From Bacillota bacterium (GTDB lineage: Bacteria > Bacillota > Clostridia > Tissierellales > Tissierellaceae), in the NCBI GenBank assembly GCA_023388495.1, contig JAEWGC010000039.1, positions 1 to 64,000 on the forward strand: a stretch of 64,000 bases of DNA, given 5' to 3'. The notes under the pieces were generated by a model. That model worked only from the letters and a program-made list of their open reading frames with translations, ran no database searches and was not told the origin of the DNA. A program made the translations under genes and the position numbers. Shown here piece by piece: positions 1 through 7,940 of this stretch; the first letter of the stretch is position 1; each line of letters starts with the position of its first letter.

Positions 1-695
1 AGGACATAGCATTATCAGTAACGTTGAAGGTAGGAAAGATATTAGCAAATCATGGAGTAACAGTAGGTTATTCCAGAACAACAGATGTATTTTTAGAATT
101 AGCAGATAGGGCTGCAAGAGCAAATAGCTTTGGTGCAAATGTATTCCTATCAATCCACTGTAACGCATTTGGTGACACTTCAGCAAAGGGAGTAGAAACT
201 TATAGTTATCCAGGTAGCACTACAGGTGCAAACCTATCAAAAGCTATACAAGATAGTATAATTGCAAGCGGTGTATATACTGTAAATAGAGGAACCAAGA
301 CAGCAGATTTTGCAGTTTTAAGGCTAACTAATATGCCAGCAGCTTTAGTAGAGTTAGCATTTATCACCAATTCACAAGATGCTGATATCCTAAGAAACAG
401 ACAAGATGATTTAGCAGTAGCAGTAGCTAAGGGAATATTAAGGAATCTTGGAATGCCATATAATGGTGGCGGTGGAACAACACTTTATAAGGTACAGGTA
501 GGAGCATTCTCAGTAAAAGCAAATGCTGATAATCTAGCTAATGAATTAAGAGCAAAAGGCTATAGTCCAATAGTAGTTTTAGTAGGAGGATTATACAAAG
601 TACAAGTAGGAGCATTTAGTGTAAGATCAAATGCAGATGCTTTAGCAAATGAATTAAGATCTAAAGGATATGACGCAATAGTAGTAACAGGTTAA
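1..695 (+). CDS. N-acetylmuramoyl-L-alanine amidase with two SPOR-like repeats, partial (5' end outside window)
   Basis: Cuts the amide bond between N-acetylmuramic acid and L-alanine in peptidoglycan; next to a holin this is probably the phage endolysin. The reading frame is open back to base 3 (D-I-A-L-S-V-T before the first possible TTG at 24), so the gene starts outside the window. The Amidase_3 C-terminal half is visible: the SIHCNA metal-site segment and the catalytic-Glu segment ALVELAFITN. After a short Gly linker come two near-identical repeats of about 35 residues (LYKVQVGAFSV...ANELR.KGY), which are SPOR-like wall-binding modules. The holin gene follows after a terminator. Family assignment is secure; the phage role is inferred from context. 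Confidence 0.9.
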   Translation, partial: DIALSVTLKVGKILANHGVTVGYSRTTDVFLELADRAARANSFGANVFLSIHCNAFGDTSAKGVETYSYPGSTTGANLSKAIQDSIIASGVYTVNRGTKTADFAVLRLTNMPAALVELAFITNSQDADILRNRQDDLAVAVAKGILRNLGMPYNGGGGTTLYKVQVGAFSVKANADNLANELRAKGYSPIVVLVGGLYKVQVGAFSVRSNADALANELRSKGYDAIVVTG

Positions 696-699
696 TTTT

Positions 700-732
700 A
701 AAAGGCTAGGGGAAACCTTAGCCTTTTAAAAA
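700..732 (+). terminator. Terminator after the amidase gene
   Basis: Inverted repeat AAAAGGCTA (700-708) and TAGCCTTTT (719-727), followed by a short A/T tract. It lies between the amidase stop and the holin ribosome-binding site. Confidence 0.7.
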
Positions 733-759
733 CCACAAAAACAAAGGAGTGAATAAATA

Positions 760-993
760 ATGGAATATGCAGGAATAGCAGTAATACCTTTATTGATTGG
801 TATATTAGAGGTATTAAAAAAAGTAGGATTAAAAGAGAAGTATGTACCTGCAGTATCAGTATTATTAGGAATAGTTATAGGTATTGGACTATTTGGAAAT
901 GGAGATATAAGAGCAGGGGTAGTGCAAGGTATATTTATAGGTCTTAGTGCGGTAGGGTTATATAGCGGTACTAAGAATTCATTGGAGAAATAG
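760..993 (+). CDS. Phage holin (77 aa)
   Basis: Small membrane protein that would permeabilise the cytoplasmic membrane and let the upstream amidase reach the wall. It has two hydrophobic segments (about residues 3-18 and 30-48), a third weaker one at about 53-68, and a short charged C-terminus (KNSLEK), typical of small phage holins of Firmicutes. A good ribosome-binding site (AAAGGAG) lies 10-12 bases before the ATG. The amidase-holin pairing supports the call. I cannot place it in a specific holin family. Confidence 0.75.
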   Translation: MEYAGIAVIPLLIGILEVLKKVGLKEKYVPAVSVLLGIVIGIGLFGNGDIRAGVVQGIFIGLSAVGLYSGTKNSLEK

Positions 994-999
994 ATGTTG

Positions 1000-1032
1000 A
1001 GCCCTGGAGTAAAATCTTGGGCTTATTTTTTT
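1000..1032 (+). terminator. Terminator after holin
   Basis: Inverted repeat AGCCC (1000-1004) and GGGCT (1019-1023) followed by a run of T residues. It closes the lysis cassette and separates it from the cargo genes downstream. Confidence 0.65.
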
Positions 1033-1091
1033 GTGTTGCATATTTTCTCCTATTATATTAAAATATTGATTAATTAGGGGGGGAATAAGCA

Positions 1092-2162
1092 ATGGAGATT
1101 AGAGATATTGTTTTCCCAGCAGATTTTTTAAATTTAACCAAGGAAGATACTGATAAAATAATAAATGAAATGGAATTAAATATTGATGAAGATACTGATG
1201 TCAAAATACATCTTTACAATATTAAAAATCAGCTTTTCATAGATAGTAGTGTTTCTTCATTGATCAAAGATAAAATTTTTGCTGGCAAGACATCTGTAAA
1301 ATGGTATAAATTTGAATTTAGCGAAGAGGAAAAAGCAGGTATAATAGAAAGAATAGAATCAGAATCAAATTTTTACAACGTAGTACTTCCCATTGATACA
1401 GCTCAGATTAATTTACCAGTTAAGTATACTTGTATAAAGATTGGTGACAATAAGTACATGATGAGAATTATGAATCCAACGGGATCAAGAACGATAAATA
1501 CGGGGAAAGAGATAAGTAAAATTAAATCTGTAAATAACATAACAGTAATAATTGATATAGATAGAAAATACATTGAAGTAAGAAGCGATAATGTTTCTGC
1601 GAGAAAAATAATAAATAATATAATAGCTCCTTTAATCGGAAAGGAAATTATAGAAGTAAGTATCTTAAAAGATTATAACGATTGTTTGGAAACTTTTAGA
1701 AATTCCTTAAATAATGGAAAATTTGTAGATGTAACCTCTAAGCCTGATTTGGATATTATATTAACAAGGGCACAAAATGAAAGATTAGTTAATACATTGA
1801 AAGCTTTAGATGAATATTTTATTAATAAAGATATTGAAGGTTTAAAAACTGAGCTATTAGAAGTAGAGTTAGGAACGGAAGAAATCCCCTTTACACAATT
1901 ATTTTTAGCAGGATTATCTCAAATTGGAATGGCAACAAGGATTGATATCGATGAAGACTTAACAGATCAATCTTTATATGGGATACTAAAGTCGTATATG
2001 ACTAATCAAAGAGGGTTTATTAATTTTACGTTAAATGATGAATTAGGAATACCACATTATTATACTATTCAAGTTGGAATAAAAACAACAAATAGTATAA
2101 GCTTTAAGTCTTCAGCTACAGAACAATCAATACAATATATTAGAAGCAAAATTTTAGGGTAA
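1092..2162 (+). CDS. Unrecognised 356-aa protein, first of three prophage cargo genes
   Basis: I do not recognise a family. The protein is soluble, has no signal peptide or membrane segment, and is rich in Ile, Asn, Asp and Lys. The first 200 residues look like a mixed alpha/beta region, and a helical part follows around residues 225-265. The start ATG is preceded by a G-rich ribosome-binding site (AGGGGGGGAATAAGCA). The next gene starts shortly after its stop, so the two are probably co-transcribed. Its position between the lysis genes and the attachment scar is a usual place for prophage accessory genes, including defence genes. Function unknown. Confidence 0.7.
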   Translation: MEIRDIVFPADFLNLTKEDTDKIINEMELNIDEDTDVKIHLYNIKNQLFIDSSVSSLIKDKIFAGKTSVKWYKFEFSEEEKAGIIERIESESNFYNVVLPIDTAQINLPVKYTCIKIGDNKYMMRIMNPTGSRTINTGKEISKIKSVNNITVIIDIDRKYIEVRSDNVSARKIINNIIAPLIGKEIIEVSILKDYNDCLETFRNSLNNGKFVDVTSKPDLDIILTRAQNERLVNTLKALDEYFINKDIEGLKTELLEVELGTEEIPFTQLFLAGLSQIGMATRIDIDEDLTDQSLYGILKSYMTNQRGFINFTLNDELGIPHYYTIQVGIKTTNSISFKSSATEQSIQYIRSKILG

Positions 2163-2187
2163 TAATATAATGAAAGGAGGAAACGGT

Positions 2188-2604
2188 ATGCAAAACAAAT
2201 ATGAAATCAATAGTAAAATTGATAGTTATATAGAGCGACTAAGTAATAGTGGAATTGTAAAAAGTTTTTATCCAAATGCTATAACTAAGGCCTTAGATAT
2301 ACCATTGACTCCTACTTTAGAAAGATTAAATAGATTAGTTGAAGATGAAGTTTTAGAATTAAAATTTGAAATTAGGTGTCATGAAGGATCTCATATAATT
2401 GATATTTTAAATGATTATAGTAAGTATCTTGATAAAGAAATATACTGTATATATTGTGGAGAATATGTATATATCGATATGAGTAATATATCTCCAATAT
2501 ATTACATTAGAGAAGAATACAAGGAATATTTAAAAAAAAAGAACAAAATGAATACAGGGAGACACAAAGAAGTATATTTGAAAGAACTCCCGATAACAGT
2601 ATAA
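2188..2604 (+). CDS. Unrecognised 138-aa protein, helical N-terminus and a CxxC pair
   Basis: The start is placed at ATG 2188 because the strong AAAGGAGG lies directly before it; an in-frame ATG at 2170 lies upstream of that site. Residues 1-65 look helical and could form a winged-helix-like domain (I-T-K-A-L-D-I-P-L-T-P-T-L-E-R-L-N-R-L). Around residue 90 is C-I-Y-C-G-E-Y-V, a zinc-knuckle-like pair. The C-terminus is Lys-rich. It is the second gene of the prophage cargo trio. DNA binding is only a guess. Confidence 0.65.
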   Translation: MQNKYEINSKIDSYIERLSNSGIVKSFYPNAITKALDIPLTPTLERLNRLVEDEVLELKFEIRCHEGSHIIDILNDYSKYLDKEIYCIYCGEYVYIDMSNISPIYYIREEYKEYLKKKNKMNTGRHKEVYLKELPITV

Positions 2605-2621
2605 GCCTACAAGAAATAATA

Positions 2622-2912
2622 GTGATTGTAGCACAAGAAAATGAAACAATGTTAAGAGAACCTAAAGAAGAATCATTAATACTCCAAGATAATAAATCAG
2701 ATTCAACAAAAGATAGGTATGAAAAATTAAAAGAACTTGTTGAGTTTGATAATATTATAGAAACTTTATCGAATGAAAGTTTATTAAAAACTATTTTTAG
2801 TAGTACTGCTATACTGCCTTTGCTGATGCCATTAGTAGTTCACTACTATCCACAACTACCATATATTAAGCAGAACTTAGAGATGATGAAGCTATTAAAA
2901 AATAAAAGATAG
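2622..2912 (+). CDS. Unrecognised small protein (up to 96 aa), third cargo gene
   Basis: No family recognised. The first 45 residues are acidic and polar. A hydrophobic stretch follows (S-T-A-I-L-P-L-L-M-P-L-V-V, about residues 65-78) and could dip into the membrane, then a basic tail (L-L-K-N-K-R). The GTG start at 2622 has no good ribosome-binding site, and the ATG at 2649 has none either, so the start is uncertain and translation may be coupled to the gene 17 bases upstream. A strong terminator follows. Confidence 0.5.
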   Translation: MIVAQENETMLREPKEESLILQDNKSDSTKDRYEKLKELVEFDNIIETLSNESLLKTIFSSTAILPLLMPLVVHYYPQLPYIKQNLEMMKLLKNKR

Positions 2913-2928
2913 GCTTAATTGTAATATG

Positions 2929-2978
2929 AATCCTCTATCAACTTATCTAGTGATATGTCAATAGAGGATTTATTATTA
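2929..2978 (+). terminator. Terminator closing the three-gene cargo unit
   Basis: Inverted repeat AATCCTCTAT (2929-2938) and ATAGAGGATT (2961-2970) with a 22-base loop, then a T-rich tail. Confidence 0.75.
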
Positions 2979-3037
2979 TTTAAAACTCTTTACACAGAAC
3001 ATTAGCTCTGATACAATCAAGTAAAGGCAGAGTTTAA

Positions 3038-3253
3038 ATGTTAACTGAAAGAGAATCACAAGTACTAAATATAATAGTAGAATACATAAAAGAAAATGAA
3101 TATGCTCCTAGTGTAAGGGAGATAGGCAAATTAATAGGACTGAAATCAACTTCAAGTGTACATGAACATTTGAAAAACTTAGAATTAAAAGGATTTATTG
3201 AAAGAAAAGATAATTTTCCTAGAGCACTGAGAGTTATTAGATCAGGAGTTTAA
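3038..3253 (+). CDS. LexA-like DNA-binding domain protein (71 aa, no protease domain)
   Basis: It matches the N-terminal winged helix of LexA: T-E-R-E-S-Q-V-L-N-I-I, then Y-A-P-S-V-R-E-I-G and L-K-S-T-S-S-V-H-E-H-L-K-N-L-E, then the wing and R-A-L-R-V. Full LexA is about 200 residues with an S24 self-cleavage domain. Here the protein stops after the DNA-binding domain, so it cannot be inactivated by RecA-driven cleavage. It may be a phage regulator competing for SOS-type sites. No clear ribosome-binding site is seen, so the exact start is open. Confidence 0.8.
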   Translation: MLTERESQVLNIIVEYIKENEYAPSVREIGKLIGLKSTSSVHEHLKNLELKGFIERKDNFPRALRVIRSGV

Positions 3254-3268
3254 TTCTGGTCTTTTTTA
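3239..3268 (+). terminator. Terminator overlapping the end of the LexA-like gene
   Basis: Inverted repeat AGATCAG and CTGGTCT (about 3239-3261) followed by T6. The upstream arm overlaps the last codons of the gene. Confidence 0.65.
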
Positions 3269-3312
3269 TTGGGTAGAAAAAGGTAGAAGACAATCTCCTA
3301 CCTTGCTAACAG

Positions 3313-3404
3313 TTGCAAACATTTTGCAAACACAAGCTATAATAATGGATAGTATTATATAACTATAAATAGTATAAAATAGCTGATAATCATATCCTGC
3401 AAAC
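3313..3404. repeat. TTGCAAAC repeats beside the attachment scar
   Basis: TTGCAAAC occurs at 3313-3320 and 3324-3331, 11 bases apart, and TGCAAAC occurs again at 3398-3404, all within 130 bases of the tRNA-Sec fragment. Short direct repeats next to an attachment site are typical of arm-type integrase binding sites. The role is inferred. Otherwise 3267-3434 shows no gene. Confidence 0.4.
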
Positions 3405-3439
3405 TTTGTTAATAATGATAAATACAGCCTTATAGAACT

Positions 3440-3502
3440 TCAAAACCAGCGTGGGGGGTTAGTAGCTTCCTAGGTGAGTTCGATTCTCACATATCCCCGC
3501 CA
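3440..3502 (+). tRNA. Displaced 3' portion of tRNA-Sec (selC), prophage attachment scar
   Basis: From the anticodon loop CTTCAAA (anticodon TCA) onward this reads as the 3' part of a bacterial tRNA-Sec: ACCAG, a long variable arm, T-arm GTGAG-TTCGATT-CTCAC, an eight-base acceptor strand ATATCCCC, discriminator G and an encoded CCA ending at 3502. The 5' side of the anticodon stem does not pair with ACCAG, and no GGGGATAT acceptor strand occurs upstream, so this is not a working tRNA. The intact gene must lie further left, outside the window. This marks the right end of the element occupying positions 1 to about 3440. Confidence 0.8.
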
Positions 3503-3511
3503 TAGTAAATT

Positions 3512-3536
3512 AGCGACTTAGGTTGCTTTTTTTTTT
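3512..3536 (+). terminator. Terminator after the tRNA-Sec fragment
   Basis: AGCGAC (3512-3517), loop TTAG, GTTGCT (3522-3527), then T9. This is probably the original chromosomal terminator of the selC gene. Confidence 0.75.
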
Positions 3537-3923
3537 GATGATAAAATGATTTAAAGGTATCAAATATAATAATAGTAAGACCTATAAAGGTGTACTATTC
3601 TAAAGATAAGGTATTTTCAGAATAGTACTATTAATAGGAAAAAAATTCAGAAAACGGGAAAAAACAAGACCTATTATTTCATCATAAGATTTAGAAATAA
3701 TAGGCCTTGTTTTTTATTAAACTTCAATTAGAGTAAAATGCAGTATATAAGGATAATTATAAAAATATAATTTAATTAATAAAACTTAAATATTTATATA
3801 TTTTCAATGGCATAAATCTTGCTTATATAATTAAATAAGAATTGTTAGTTAAAAAGAATTAAAATTTTATTTATTTTGAACTCAAATTCTAGTAATTTAA
3901 ATTTAAAAGTGGAGGGGAATAGA
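3537..3923. other. Intergenic region with two hairpins, no gene seen
   Basis: The region holds a hairpin with arms TACTATTCT (3593-3601) and AGAATAGTA (3619-3627). It also holds a strong terminator: AACAAG plus CCTATTATTT from 3663, matched by AAATAATAGG and CTTGTT ending at 3711, then T6. The remainder up to the C26 peptidase gene is AT-rich and carries its promoter, which I could not place with confidence. No coding sequence seen. Confidence 0.6.
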
Positions 3924-4640
3924 TTGAAACCAATTATAGGAATAACTACATTTGAATCAGAAATAGCAGGTTATCATACTATTAATAGCTATTATATAAA
4001 TTCTGTATTTGATGCAGGAGGAATACCAGTAAATATACCAATTATTCATGATGAAGAAGATTATGATGCTTATTTAAATATAATAGATGGTATAATTTTT
4101 ACAGGGGGATTAGATATCTCACCTTTAACCTATGATGAAAATCCATTAAAAGAAGTAAATATAATATCATCAATAAGAGACAAATATGAGTTTGGATTAT
4201 TCAAAAAAGCATACGAAAGAAAGCTACCTATATTAGGAATATGTCGAGGACATCAATTAGCAAATATTGCTTTAGGAGGTAGTTTATATCAAGATATATA
4301 TACACAAGTACCGGATATATTAGGTCATAGGCCTAAAGGGATATCAAGTGATGAACTATATCATTCAATTAATGTTGAAAAGGACAGTAAGTTATATAAT
4401 ATATTCCAATCAGAAAAGATATTTGTAAATTCAAATCATCACCAATCTATAAAAAAGTTAGGAAAAAATTTGGCTGTCTCAGCAGTTTCAGAAGATGGAA
4501 TAATAGAGGTTATTGAAGCTACGGATCAGCGTTTTTTCATAGGTGTACAATTTCATCCTGAATGTTTAACAAAAAAACATCCTCAATTTTTAAATTTATT
4601 TAAGGCTTTGATATTGGAAGGAAATAAAAAACAAATATAA
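3924..4640 (+). CDS. Class I glutamine amidotransferase-like peptidase C26 (gamma-glutamyl hydrolase type)
   Basis: A cytoplasmic hydrolase of the PuuD type, which cleaves gamma-glutamyl bonds. The start is set at TTG 3924 because GGAGGGG lies 6 bases before it; the frame is open further upstream to 3876 without a better site. The protein begins with K-P-I-I-G-I-T-T-F. The nucleophile elbow is G-I-C-R-G-H (about residue 110) and the His-Glu pair is in G-V-Q-F-H-P-E near residue 216. It is the first gene of a cell-wall peptide cluster with alanine racemase, a serine hydrolase and DppA. In that setting, hydrolysis of gamma-D-Glu peptides is a reasonable guess, but the substrate is unknown. Confidence 0.85.
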   Translation: MKPIIGITTFESEIAGYHTINSYYINSVFDAGGIPVNIPIIHDEEDYDAYLNIIDGIIFTGGLDISPLTYDENPLKEVNIISSIRDKYEFGLFKKAYERKLPILGICRGHQLANIALGGSLYQDIYTQVPDILGHRPKGISSDELYHSINVEKDSKLYNIFQSEKIFVNSNHHQSIKKLGKNLAVSAVSEDGIIEVIEATDQRFFIGVQFHPECLTKKHPQFLNLFKALILEGNKKQI

Positions 4641-4670
4641 AAACAAAATGGTTAGATTAGGAGGGATATT

Positions 4671-5840
4671 TTGGTCAGTAATGAGGGAAGAGATCTACTA
4701 ATGAGGAATACTTGGGTAGAAATAGATCTTTCAAATTTGGCATATAATTTAAGTCAAGCGAAAAAGATGCTCAATCCAGGAACAAAAATAGCAGGGGTTT
4801 TAAAGGCTAATGCATATGGTCATGGAGCTATACATATAGCAAAAACACTTATTGAGAACAATGTAGACATGCTAGCAGTAGCATGTATTACAGAGGCAAT
4901 AGAACTTAGAAGGCATTTTCTAGATATACCAATATTAATAATGGGATACACATCTAATGACATGTTGCAGTTTGCTGTTGAAAACAATATAACTGTTACA
5001 ATAATTGATTTAGGGCAAGCTATAACGTTATCCAAAATTGCAAAATCATTAAATAAAGAAGCGATAGTTCATATAAAGCTTGAAACTGGATTTAATAGAC
5101 TTGGACTAAAAATTGACTCGGATACAATAGATATAATAGAAACAATATATAATTTAAACAATGTTAAATTAGAAGGTATATTTACACATTTTGCTTTAAA
5201 GACATCAGAAACCGATAAAGCTCAATATGATTTACTAATGAGTGTGATTCATAAGCTGGAAGCTAAGGGGATTCTTATACCTATTAAACATATCTGTGAT
5301 AGCATAGGTATGGTAAATTATCCTGAGTGTCATCTTGATATGATAAGATTAGGTTCCCTTATGTTTGGAGTACAAACATCATCTATGAAAGAGGGTGTTT
5401 TAAAACCAGTTATGACTTTTAAAGCTAAGATATCTCAGATTAAAGAAATTCAAGCAGGAGAAGGAGTAGGGTACGATTACTCATTTGTAGCAAAAGAAAA
5501 AACTATAGTTGGAACTTTACCAGTAGGATATTCAGATGGATATATGAGATGCCTTACAGGTAAAGGAGAAGTAAGTATAAGGGGCAAAAGAGCTCCTATA
5601 ATAGGTAAGATATGTATGGATCAGTGTATGATAGATTTAACAAATATACCTGATGTCAAAGCAGGGGATGAAGTTATTCTACTAGGAGGAAGTTCTCAAG
5701 ATGGAGTAACCGTAGATGAAATTGCTGCAAAGGTAGATACTAATAGAAATGAAGTACTTAGTGTAATTAGTAGAAGAGTACCAAGATTATATATAGAAAA
5801 TGGTAATATCATAGATATTGTGGATTATTTATTATGCTAG
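4671..5840 (+). CDS. alr: Alanine racemase
   Basis: Interconverts L- and D-alanine using pyridoxal phosphate. The PLP lysine lies in V-L-K-A-N-A-Y-G-H-G (about residues 44-53). The C-terminal catalytic tyrosine is in G-V-G-Y-D-Y-S-F, followed by G-Y-S-D-G-Y and I-C-M-D-Q-C-M-I-D. Length (379-389 aa) fits the family. The TTG at 4671 has a strong GGAGGGAT site; ATG 4701 is an alternative that begins M-R-N-T-W-V-E-I, the usual family start. It lies between the C26 peptidase and a serine hydrolase. This may be a second, catabolic or recycling racemase rather than the housekeeping one. Confidence 0.92.
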   Translation: MVSNEGRDLLMRNTWVEIDLSNLAYNLSQAKKMLNPGTKIAGVLKANAYGHGAIHIAKTLIENNVDMLAVACITEAIELRRHFLDIPILIMGYTSNDMLQFAVENNITVTIIDLGQAITLSKIAKSLNKEAIVHIKLETGFNRLGLKIDSDTIDIIETIYNLNNVKLEGIFTHFALKTSETDKAQYDLLMSVIHKLEAKGILIPIKHICDSIGMVNYPECHLDMIRLGSLMFGVQTSSMKEGVLKPVMTFKAKISQIKEIQAGEGVGYDYSFVAKEKTIVGTLPVGYSDGYMRCLTGKGEVSIRGKRAPIIGKICMDQCMIDLTNIPDVKAGDEVILLGGSSQDGVTVDEIAAKVDTNRNEVLSVISRRVPRLYIENGNIIDIVDYLLC

Positions 5841-5877
5841 TTATATTTAATAAAATAGGAAAAACAAGGAGGATTTT

Positions 5878-6720
5878 ATGGACAAATTATCATTAGAATC
5901 AAGGATTAATGCTGAGGTTTATAATTTTAGTGGAAAGATAGGATTATATGCCAATGATTTTAAAGGCAATATTATTGAGATTAACTCAGATGATAAGTTT
6001 GAAACAGCTAGTACTATTAAAGTTTTTGTCTTAGCAGAATTGTATAAACAAATCCATGAAAAGAAAATAGACCCTAATAAAATCTTAAAATACGAAAAAG
6101 AAAACTATGTTGTAGGAAGTGGAATATTAAGAGATCTAGACTATGGAATAGAAATGACAGCTAAGAGTTTTGCAACCCTTATGATTATAATTAGTGACAA
6201 TATTGCAACTAATATTTTAATAGATTTACTTGGAATAGATAATATAAACAATACTTGTATAGATTTAGGTCTTAAGGATACTATTCTTCATAATAAGATA
6301 GATTTTGAAAAATATAGTAAATTAGGAACTACTACTCCAAGGGACTATGGAAAATTCTTTGAGTTACTATATAAGAAAGAATTGTGGAGTAAGGAAATTT
6401 CCGAGGAAATGATAGAAATATTTAAAAAGCAAAATTATAACACAATACTAACAAGGGATTTACCTCAGTATTTCTTAGACTCCGAAAATACTGGAGATGA
6501 AGAGCTGTTTGCTATTGCTTCAAAAAGTGGTAGCATGAATGCATGTAGAAATGATGGTGGAATAGTATATACACCTTATGGAGGTTATGTAATATCTTTC
6601 TTCACTAAAGAATTTGTTGATAATCTATATTATAATGATCACGAGTCCTATAGATTTGGGGGAAAAGTAAGCAGACTAATGTTTGATCAGTTTTTATCAT
6701 TAGAAGGACGTTTTAGATAA
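5878..6720 (+). CDS. Class A beta-lactamase-like serine hydrolase (280 aa)
   Basis: A serine active-site hydrolase of the penicillin-recognising superfamily. Catalytic S-x-x-K is in T-A-S-T-I-K-V (about residue 42-46), S-D-N is in I-S-D-N-I-A-T-N, and the KTG box is represented by K-S-G-S-M-N-A. There is no signal peptide, so it looks cytoplasmic, which argues against a classical secreted beta-lactamase and for a peptidase or amidase acting on D-amino-acid peptides. The neighbours (alanine racemase, DppA) support that. The start ATG has a good AAGGAGG. Family assignment is good; the substrate is not known. Confidence 0.8.
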   Translation: MDKLSLESRINAEVYNFSGKIGLYANDFKGNIIEINSDDKFETASTIKVFVLAELYKQIHEKKIDPNKILKYEKENYVVGSGILRDLDYGIEMTAKSFATLMIIISDNIATNILIDLLGIDNINNTCIDLGLKDTILHNKIDFEKYSKLGTTTPRDYGKFFELLYKKELWSKEISEEMIEIFKKQNYNTILTRDLPQYFLDSENTGDEELFAIASKSGSMNACRNDGGIVYTPYGGYVISFFTKEFVDNLYYNDHESYRFGGKVSRLMFDQFLSLEGRFR

Positions 6721-6768
6721 AGTTATGAAATAAATAAGAACTATAAGCTAAAATAAGGGGGAAAAGCT

Positions 6769-7566
6769 ATGAAGGTATTTATAAGCGTCGATATGGAAGG
6801 AATTACTTCTACTACAAAGTGGGATGAGTGTAATTCAGATAAAAAGGATTATGCCTATCATGCAGAACAAATGACTAATGAGGTTGTAGCTGCTTGTGAA
6901 GGAGCTATTGCTGCAGGTGCTGACGAAATTGTAATTAAAGATGCACATGGTCCAGCTACAAATATAGATATAACTAAATTACCTGAATGTGCAAAACTAA
7001 TAAGAGGATGGTCTGGACATCCTTATAGTATGGTTCAGGGCATAGATAATACATTTGATGCAGTTATGTTTATTGGATATCATTCAGGGGCAGGAAGAGA
7101 AGGCAATCCCATGTCTCATACATCTACATCAAGACCTTTATATATAAAAGTAAATGAAGAATATGGAAGTGAATTTTTATTATTTAGTTATGCTGCAGCT
7201 TATGAAGGAGTACCAACAGTACTATTAACTGGAGATAAGATGATATGCGAAGATAGTAAGAAACTTCATCCAGGGTTACATACTGTTGCTGTAAAGGATG
7301 GAATCGGCTCGTCTACAGTAAGCTTATCTACTAAAAAATCCTTAAAGCTCATAAGAGAAAATGCAGAGAAGTCATTAAAGCAAGATTTAAAAAAGGCTAA
7401 AATAGAGTTGCCAAAAAACTTTAGAGTAGAGATTTGCTTTAAAGAACATACTTATGCAAATAAGATGTTTTATTATCCAGGAATGGAAAGGGTAGACAGT
7501 AACACGCTACTATTTAATACAGATGATTATTTCGAAGTATTAAGGATGACATATTTTTTATTATAG
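6769..7566 (+). CDS. dppA: M55 family D-aminopeptidase (DppA-like)
   Basis: DppA releases D-alanine from peptides such as D-Ala-D-Ala. Hallmarks: F-I-S-V-D-M-E-G at the N-terminus (metal ligands Asp and Glu), I-K-D-A-H-G around residue 57-62, and the G-Y-H-S-G-A segment near residue 105. Length of 265 residues fits M55. It follows the serine hydrolase after about 50 bases with a good ribosome-binding site (AGGGGGA). With alr upstream, released D-alanine could be converted to L-alanine. The pathway is inferred from gene order. Confidence 0.88.
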   Translation: MKVFISVDMEGITSTTKWDECNSDKKDYAYHAEQMTNEVVAACEGAIAAGADEIVIKDAHGPATNIDITKLPECAKLIRGWSGHPYSMVQGIDNTFDAVMFIGYHSGAGREGNPMSHTSTSRPLYIKVNEEYGSEFLLFSYAAAYEGVPTVLLTGDKMICEDSKKLHPGLHTVAVKDGIGSSTVSLSTKKSLKLIRENAEKSLKQDLKKAKIELPKNFRVEICFKEHTYANKMFYYPGMERVDSNTLLFNTDDYFEVLRMTYFLL

Positions 7567-7605
7567 TTTATGGTTTTTAGAAAAATATTATATTAATTTT
7601 AAGCA

Positions 7606-7634
7606 AGGGACTCTTTTAAAGAGTTCTTTTTTTC
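7606..7634 (+). terminator. Terminator closing the cell-wall peptide cluster
   Basis: GGACTCTT and AAGAGTTC arms around 7608-7626, followed by T7. Confidence 0.75.
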
Positions 7635-7940
7635 TTCATATATAAAAGATTTGTATAATCTTTTCAGAAATAAACATTCTAAAGGGTTTATATAATCACT
7701 AAGACTTAAAGTAATAGCTACTTTAAAGTTAAAGTTTAACATCAAGTATAAAACCATGGGAAATGCAGATTCTTAAAATTAATGTAATGCATTAACCTTA
7801 CATTATGTACAAAACTAAAAACTCCCAGAAGGCATAGCCATTCTAGGGGTAAATATTCACTTCTTATTTGAAAACATATTGAATATATTAATTATGGCAA
7901 AACAATAATTAATCCATTATTCATAGTTAAGGGTGATTGT
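7635..7940. other. Intergenic region before cwlD, no gene seen
   Basis: AT-rich. A weak hairpin (CCCAGAA around 7825 with TTCTAGGG around 7850) is present. No coding sequence, riboswitch or RNA gene could be recognised. It probably carries the cwlD promoter, perhaps sporulation-specific, but I could not assign boxes. Confidence 0.4.

Noticed and set aside
2990..3012. GAACATTAGCTC upstream of the LexA-like gene as an SOS box.
   Set aside because: It differs from GAAC-N4-GTTC by one base and no second site supports it; too weak to list as a feature.
3424..3502. A complete tRNA gene at the attachment site.
   Set aside because: The 5' acceptor strand and the 5' anticodon stem are missing; only the 3' part remains.
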